A DNA stretch of 64,000 nt from Candidatus Nitrosotenuis aquarius (GTDB lineage: Archaea; Thermoproteota; Nitrososphaeria; Nitrososphaerales; Nitrosopumilaceae), in contig NZ_CP024808.1 of assembly GCF_002787055.1 (NCBI RefSeq), positions 956,328 through 1,020,327 of the forward strand, written 5' to 3'. This document shows, piece by piece, positions 61,431 through 64,000 of this stretch. Position 1 is the stretch's first letter. Every line of letters begins with the position of its first letter. Made by a program: the position numbers and the translations under genes. Below the pieces are notes generated by a model, which was given only the letters and a program-made list of their open reading frames with translations, was not told where the DNA came from and did no database searches.

Positions 61431-62066
61431 ATGAACAGATACAAATTAAATCCCAATTGGATTGGATTTGCTGCTGTTTTAACTACCATTTATTTTGTTA
61501 TCATGTTAGTGTTACCACAGATAACAGGTTATCCGAAATTGAGTAATGAGGATGTTCAAACAATTCTAGGTGGATCTGGTATAGTTTTAGGATTGGTGAT
61601 TTTTATTATTCAGGCATATCAAAGTAAAGAAATTGAAATAATAAACAAAGAATTACGAGATCTTTTAGACGTAAAGCGTAGAGTATACGCAAATGCGATT
61701 TTAGGTTGGCTCTGGTTAGTTGTAGAGCAGAAAGATAGTTTGTTAAATGCACATAACGGTACAACGCCAATTAATTTTGTAAATGATCAGGCAAAAAAAA
61801 ACTTCATAGTTTCTGAATACAAAAGATTACTACAAGATCTTAAACCAGCTAAATTACAGTTTGATGATTTAGTTGGAGTTTTCAAAGAGGATGTACTGGA
61901 ACCGTATGGGAAATTAGAAAAAATGTGTAGAATATCAATAACTCAATTTCCATCTACAATTGATAATATTGTGAATGAATTTAACAAAGGATTTGAATTA
62001 GTGTTAGAAACTAAAAAAGCATTATTACCTTATGCGTCAGACGAAATTAGAAAGCTCTTTGACTGA
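61431..62066 (+). CDS. Membrane protein of unknown function
   Basis: A 211-residue protein with two N-terminal hydrophobic helices (NWIGFAAVLTTIYFVIMLVL and GGSGIVLGLVIFIIQAYQS) and a helical cytoplasmic region. It contains a 16-bp segment (61692-61707) identical to the core of the 33-bp repeats, encoding AILG in frame. Its 3-prime end overlaps mcrC convergently by 30 bp. Function unknown. Confidence 0.65.
   Translation: MNRYKLNPNWIGFAAVLTTIYFVIMLVLPQITGYPKLSNEDVQTILGGSGIVLGLVIFIIQAYQSKEIEIINKELRDLLDVKRRVYANAILGWLWLVVEQKDSLLNAHNGTTPINFVNDQAKKNFIVSEYKRLLQDLKPAKLQFDDLVGVFKEDVLEPYGKLEKMCRISITQFPSTIDNIVNEFNKGFELVLETKKALLPYASDEIRKLFD
61692..61707 (+). repeat. 16-bp partial copy of the repeat core inside a CDS
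   Basis: AATGCGATTTTAGGTT, identical to the internal part of the two 33-bp repeats. It lies in the coding region of 61431-62066. Confidence 0.5.
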
Positions 62067-63314
62067 TTTTAGAAATGGCGATATCGTAGTTTTTATCTCA
62101 AATTTAGTTTTCTCTATAAAATTTACCACGTCTGAAAAATCAATAGAACGGACAAAAATTTGAGCATCTTTTTTGAATTTAGGATTCAACATGAATCCGT
62201 CTAAGATTTTAGAACCAAATTCTGGGATTAAAAGTATGGTTGGACATTCAAAGGTAATCGAATATGCAAGTGATTGATAGATGTCGCTTGTAGATACTTT
62301 TTCTTTGTATTTTGTATCTAATATTAGAATGGAGTCTTTTGATTGCTTATTTTTAATCACAATATCGGGCTTTAGAATCACTCTTTGAATTTGATTTGTT
62401 GTGTAATTGGGTTGTTGAATATGAATTAGCATATCGTCATTTTTTAATTCAGCATACACATCATAACCAATTAAGATTTCTTGAACAATCTTTGTCACAA
62501 ATTTTTGATATAATGTATTCATGTTATACAAAAATCCGTAAATCGGTAGATTTTCTTCTCTGGTGAAATCATTATACCAGATTATTTTTAAAATAAATTC
62601 ACAGAGCAGTAAAGCTTTTTCATAATGTTCATTGTGTTTCTGTAGTGAAATTGAGTCTAAATGATATGATTCTAGAAATGTAAGTGATACACCATGATTT
62701 TCAAAAAATTGTTGTATGTGATTTAGTTCGTTACCAACATCATCATTTCTAATAAAAATAGAAAGTAAATGTGTACAATACAATAAAACTTGATTTTCCA
62801 TGATGTTTTCAGTTAATTCATCGTGTTCACACCAAAATTTTTCATGAGTTAGACGTGGATGTCGTATATTTTCAGATAACAATAATCTGCCTTTAACAGC
62901 TGGTATTTCATCTATAATTGGTACATAGTTTTTGTAAATTCCTTCTTCAATTATTGGTCTAATAGTATCGACAAATAATTTGCCCATAAAATAGACCAAA
63001 TCCTTGCCTTCAGATGCATAAACAGGATCAAAAAACTGAATCCCATCATAATTTTCACAATAGGTTAACATTTTAAAGAAATTTAGATTGCCAACTTTTG
63101 GTTTTATTGTAATTGAATGCGATGTAGGAAGTTTTATTGTACCAATCCAACTTGTTGCTTTTAGATAATATTGATCATTTCCTTTTGTTAGGATTTCAAT
63201 TTTTGAATTGGATTTTCCTTCATTGACTTTATCGTTTAAAAAATCAATTTCTTGTTTTGTAAGATTAACTAAATCAGATGATTCCCACTCATTAATTGTA
63301 ATTGATTTTTGCAT
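62037..63314 (-). CDS. mcrC: McrC, nuclease subunit of a McrBC-type restriction system
   Basis: A 425-residue protein with the PD-(D/E)xK nuclease core of McrC: KPDIVIKNKQ, LILDTKYKEK and a further helical domain. Other family segments are KGRLLLSENI and CENYDGIQFFDPVY. It cleaves modified DNA together with the McrB GTPase encoded directly upstream (1-bp overlap). Confidence 0.88.
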   Translation of the reverse strand: MQKSITINEWESSDLVNLTKQEIDFLNDKVNEGKSNSKIEILTKGNDQYYLKATSWIGTIKLPTSHSITIKPKVGNLNFFKMLTYCENYDGIQFFDPVYASEGKDLVYFMGKLFVDTIRPIIEEGIYKNYVPIIDEIPAVKGRLLLSENIRHPRLTHEKFWCEHDELTENIMENQVLLYCTHLLSIFIRNDDVGNELNHIQQFFENHGVSLTFLESYHLDSISLQKHNEHYEKALLLCEFILKIIWYNDFTREENLPIYGFLYNMNTLYQKFVTKIVQEILIGYDVYAELKNDDMLIHIQQPNYTTNQIQRVILKPDIVIKNKQSKDSILILDTKYKEKVSTSDIYQSLAYSITFECPTILLIPEFGSKILDGFMLNPKFKKDAQIFVRSIDFSDVVNFIEKTKFEIKTTISPFLKSVKELSNFV

Positions 63315-64000
63315 TATTTTTCAATAATTGATTCTAATAGATCATCTAATTTTTCTTCATCAAAATCAAGAATACCCTGTTGAACATCAATGATTTCTTC
63401 AGATAGAATATTTGTCAATTCATCAAATTTAGAACTATAGAATTCTTCCAATAGAGGCAGTATTTGATATTTCCAGACAGTTAGATATTGTTCTGCATCG
63501 TCAACAATTTTTAAAAGATAAGTATGGCCAATTTGTTTTTCTCGACCCATTCTTATATCAGAAATTATTCTCTCATTAATTTTTTTGATAGCCAGAATAG
63601 ATAAGATAATTCTTCTTTTATGAGAATCAAAAGTAGATAATTTTTGTACTATGTTTTCATCTTCAATATCAATTGGGATTCCAGCACGGTTAAGTATGAC
63701 ATCAAAATCCGGCATCAGAGATACAAAAGTAAATCTTCGTCTTAATGCACTATCAAATAATGAAATACTTCTATCTGCAGTATTCATGGTTCCTATGATC
63801 AGCAAAGAATCAGGCACAGATAGCATGTCGTTATTCCTATCTTTATCGAATTCAGAGTATTGTAAACGAATTTTTTCATTTCTATACTCCAGTGCATAAA
63901 TTAATTCTCCAAAGATTTTTGAGAGATTTCCTCGATTAATCTCATCAATTATCAATACTTTGGTTTGAGAAGGTGAACCAGTTCCCAGAAAGCCATCAAT
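63314..64000 (-). CDS. mcrB: McrB GTPase, 3-prime part (cut by window edge)
   Basis: The readable part of a McrB-type AAA+ GTPase: Walker B VLIIDEINRGNLSKIFGE, GTMNTADRSISLFDSALRRR with sensor and arginine-finger region, then helical lid. The frame is open to base 64000 so Walker A and the DNA-recognition domain lie outside. It would move DNA to McrC after binding modified cytosines or similar. Start unknown. Confidence 0.88.
   Translation of the reverse strand: MDGFLGTGSPSQTKVLIIDEINRGNLSKIFGELIYALEYRNEKIRLQYSEFDKDRNNDMLSVPDSLLIIGTMNTADRSISLFDSALRRRFTFVSLMPDFDVILNRAGIPIDIEDENIVQKLSTFDSHKRRIILSILAIKKINERIISDIRMGREKQIGHTYLLKIVDDAEQYLTVWKYQILPLLEEFYSSKFDELTNILSEEIIDVQQGILDFDEEKLDDLLESIIEK

Noticed and set aside
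1-64000. CRISPR array
   Set aside because: No series of regularly spaced identical repeats with unique spacers was seen; the only repeat clusters are the iterons and the 33-bp repeats.

Overview
The window reads as the chromosome of an ammonia-oxidising archaeon (Nitrososphaerota/Thaumarchaeota, group I.1a-like). The evidence is a 4-hydroxybutyryl-CoA dehydratase and a large ADP-forming acyl-CoA synthetase (3-hydroxypropionate/4-hydroxybutyrate carbon fixation), a complete urease cluster, two deoxyhypusine synthase-family genes, a thermosome-like chaperonin, archaeal signal peptidase, many small zinc-ribbon proteins, and TATA-like boxes about 25 bp before start codons that imply largely leaderless mRNAs. 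No species is claimed.

Region 1 (1-8100) holds small zinc-ribbon and coiled-coil proteins, thioredoxin, a PRC-barrel protein followed by signal peptidase, an Lrp-type ligand-domain protein, secreted proteins, half of a universal stress protein and a secreted dienelactone-hydrolase-like enzyme. Three genes here share a 12-bp upstream motif in the same orientation. Region 2 (8132-13314) is urease: ureE-ureF-ureG-ureD leftward and ureA-ureB-ureC rightward from a 66-bp divergent promoter. Region 3 (13316-22638) has 4-hydroxybutyryl-CoA dehydratase, a 3-methyladenine glycosylase gene broken by one in-frame UGA, an arsenic cluster (regulator, arsM, arsC-like phosphatase, aquaporin), an SbtA/SbtB bicarbonate-uptake pair and the ADP-forming synthetase.

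Region 4 (22685-31779) contains a tight leftward operon of a ureohydrolase (agmatinase/guanidinase superfamily), a divergent paralogue of the urease gamma subunit, and a histidine-rich nickel permease. It is followed by a TPR protein, a sodium:solute symporter that could carry urea, and a degenerate thermosome paralogue with a His-rich tail. Together with urease this suggests a nickel-centred route from guanidino compounds to urea to ammonia. Region 5 (31914-43535) is ordinary chromosome: stress protein, two deoxyhypusine synthase-like genes, radical SAM enzyme, thioesterase, tRNA-Val, glycosyltransferase, aspartate kinase, branched-chain aminotransferase, methyltransferase and small proteins.

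Region 6 (43589-59920) is an integrated element of about 16.3 kb bounded by a 17-bp direct repeat, with a tyrosine integrase just inside the right end, a primase-polymerase/SF3-type helicase, an HTH protein next to an iteron-like repeat cluster, and cargo: a type I restriction-modification operon (hsdM, hsdS, hsdR plus a YgjP-like metallopeptidase), a stand-alone DNA methyltransferase, and a two-gene GHKL-ATPase/histidine-kinase plus receiver module. Region 7 (59920-64000) continues as a defence-like area: two genes each bordered by a 33-bp direct repeat (one a HEPN-type protein), a membrane protein, and mcrC and mcrB, the latter cut by the window edge.
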